A program made the translations under genes and the position numbers. This document shows, in pieces, positions 62,693 to 64,000 of a stretch of DNA of 64,000 bases. How positions within the stretch are numbered: position 1 is the stretch's first letter; every line of letters begins with the position of its first letter. The notes under the pieces were generated by a model. It did not search any database. It was not told the DNA's origin and saw only the letters and a list, made by a program, of their open reading frames with translations. This DNA comes from Methylomonas sp. (GTDB lineage: Bacteria > Pseudomonadota > Gammaproteobacteria > Methylococcales > Methylomonadaceae), in assembly GCF_023228165.1 (NCBI RefSeq), contig NZ_JALOBS010000003.1, positions 186,001 to 250,000 on the forward strand, given 5' to 3'.

Positions 62693-64000
62693 AATTGACC
62701 GTTCAGGCCAACGGTATTTATATCGGTTGCTTGAGCTTGGGTGCCCTGTCCGGACTGTATGCTTTTGACTATTCGGTTGAGTGGCTCGCCAAGGAACAGC
62801 GTTTTCCACTCAGCCCGGTCCTGCCGCTGGTTCACCAAAGTGTGCCTGCGGAACGGCATAGCGCCAATGTACGGCAATTTTTTCGGAATCTGCTGCCCGA
62901 AGGGCAAGCGCTTGACGATGCGGCGCAAGCCAGCAAGGTGTCATAGTCTAACCTGATCGGTTTGCTGGTGGCATTAGGCCGGGAGACTGCGGGGGCTTTA
63001 GAGATCAACCTGGACGATTCGCAACCCTTATCGACGCCCTTAGCAGCCAAGCGGTTGCTCACCCGCGAAGAATTATCGCAGCGTATTCGATCACGTCCCG
63101 ATCAAGCCATTAGCGTTTGGGACGGCAAAGTGCGCTTATCCATTGCAGGCTATCAGGACAAGATTGCACTATTGGAAGAAAACGGCTTATGGTTTCTGGT
63201 GGATGGAGGCAGCCTGGCATCTACCCACCTGCTAAAAACTGATCCAATCCGCAGCGGATTGCAGCATCTGACGAGTAACGAGTTCGCCTGCATGCGCTTG
63301 GCTCGGGCTGTCGGGGTAGCCGCAGCTGACGTTTGGCTCGAGCACATTCCGGAGCCCGTGCTGCTGATCCGCCGGTTTGATCGCAGAATTACCACTGAAG
63401 GCATCGACCGCTTACATTGCATTGATGGCTGCCAAGCGTTAGGCCTGGGTGTCAGTATGAAATACGAGCGTCCTTACGGCGATGGTGGTGATATACAGCA
63501 TATCCGGGATGGTGCATCCTTACCCAAGCTGTTTGCATTATTTGACCGAGTCAGCGCACAACCGATTGCCGATCGTTTGGCACTATTGCGTTGGACCTTT
63601 TTTCAAACCCTGATCGGTAATACCGACGCACATGGTAAAAACTTGTCATTTTTCATCGATGCGGGAGGCATTCGCTTGGCGCCAGCCTACGATTTGCTGT
63701 GTTGCCTAATTTACTCTGGCGACCAGATCAACGATACGCTATCCATGGCAATTGGTGATAACGTTGACGTCCGATCATTAGCGGCCTATGACTGGGCCCT
63801 GATGGCGGTCGAATGCGGACTGAATACCCGATTGGTTAGCCGGAAGCTTAAGCAGGCGGCCGATAAAATTCCGAAAATTTGGCCTGAACTAAAACTCCAT
63901 CTCGCAGCAGTTAACGCCGACGACGATACTTTGAACGCCATTGAAGCCACCCTGCACCAACAATGCCAGCAAGCATGCACTCAGCATGGCGGACAACATT
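62689..64000 (+). pseudogene. hipA: HipA-family Ser/Thr kinase, interrupted by an in-frame TAG and cut by window end
   Basis: The frame codes for a HipA kinase over 437 codons to the window edge but has a TAG at codon 86 (62944-62946). Both sides are in the same frame, so it is one nonsense codon. Before it lies the N-terminal subdomain, ending RNLLPEGQALDD. After it come the P-loop region SIAGYQDKIAL with Ser151 (Ser150 in E. coli HipA), the catalytic loop NTDAHGKN with Asp313 (Asp309), and YDLLC with Asp335 (Asp332). All kinase residues remain. It may be a recent pseudogene, a readthrough case, or two products like HipS and HipT of the HipBST system. In-frame TTG and GTG codons at 62962 and 62968 could restart translation, but no good ribosome site precedes them. 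Confidence 0.85.

Overview
The window looks like chromosomal DNA of a gammaproteobacterium of roughly 50% GC. Rep, IleS-LspA, PolA, EngB, HemF and YheS all read like gammaproteobacterial proteins. The copper genes (two multicopper oxidases and a CusCBA-type exporter), the c-type cytochrome maturation genes and the hairpin-rich intergenic DNA would suit a methane- or ammonia-oxidising relative such as Methylococcales. That lineage is an inference, because no methane or ammonia oxidation gene is present. There is no rRNA operon, no intact tRNA and no CRISPR array.

Layout. 1-9 kb: a DegQ-type protease cut by the window edge, a PAS/GAF membrane sensor, Rep helicase and the overlapping ileS-lspA pair. 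9-18.5 kb: a DUF4124 protein overlapping an SDR oxidoreductase, a small secreted helical protein with a strong terminator, a nucleosidase-like protein, a UPF0182 membrane protein and two convergent multicopper oxidases sharing one terminator. 18.7-24.2 kb: a GH17 glucanase fused to a membrane domain, a stand-alone M41-like peptidase and two tandem paralogous diguanylate cyclases. 24.3-29.6 kb: dsbA-ccsA-resB (System II cytochrome c maturation), cytochrome c4 and engB. 29.6-34.1 kb: polA, an HDOD protein and a metallo-hydrolase in one operon. 34.1-40.5 kb: an accessory region with four copies of a two-hairpin repeat, a REP-associated transposase (RAYT), two unrecognised small genes each lying between two repeat copies, a Tll0287-like haem protein, hemF, and a 722-residue protein with a zeta-toxin-like kinase domain and a damaged Fic-like motif. 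40.5-55 kb: yheS, a UspA protein, cobU-cobT, the copper efflux operon, a TM2 protein and cobS-bluB-cobQ. 55-59.3 kb: a 1159-residue sensor cyclase and a TPR lipoprotein-like gene. 59.5-64 kb: an AT-rich RlmN-like gene, mtfA, a tRNA-Thr(CGU) remnant, and hipB followed by a hipA that carries an in-frame amber codon and runs off the window.

How the genes work together. CobU, CobT, CobS, BluB and CobQ cover cobyric acid formation, lower-ligand synthesis and nucleotide-loop assembly of cobalamin, in two blocks on either side of the copper exporter. ResB, CcsA and DsbA form a cytochrome c maturation operon next to a di-haem cytochrome. The two oxidases and the CusCBA system point to heavy investment in periplasmic copper handling. 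Three GGDEF proteins and two other sensors show rich c-di-GMP and environmental signalling.

The most unusual parts are the repeat-bracketed small genes beside a RAYT, the zeta/Fic-like orphan protein, and the hip locus split by an amber codon beside a tRNA fragment.
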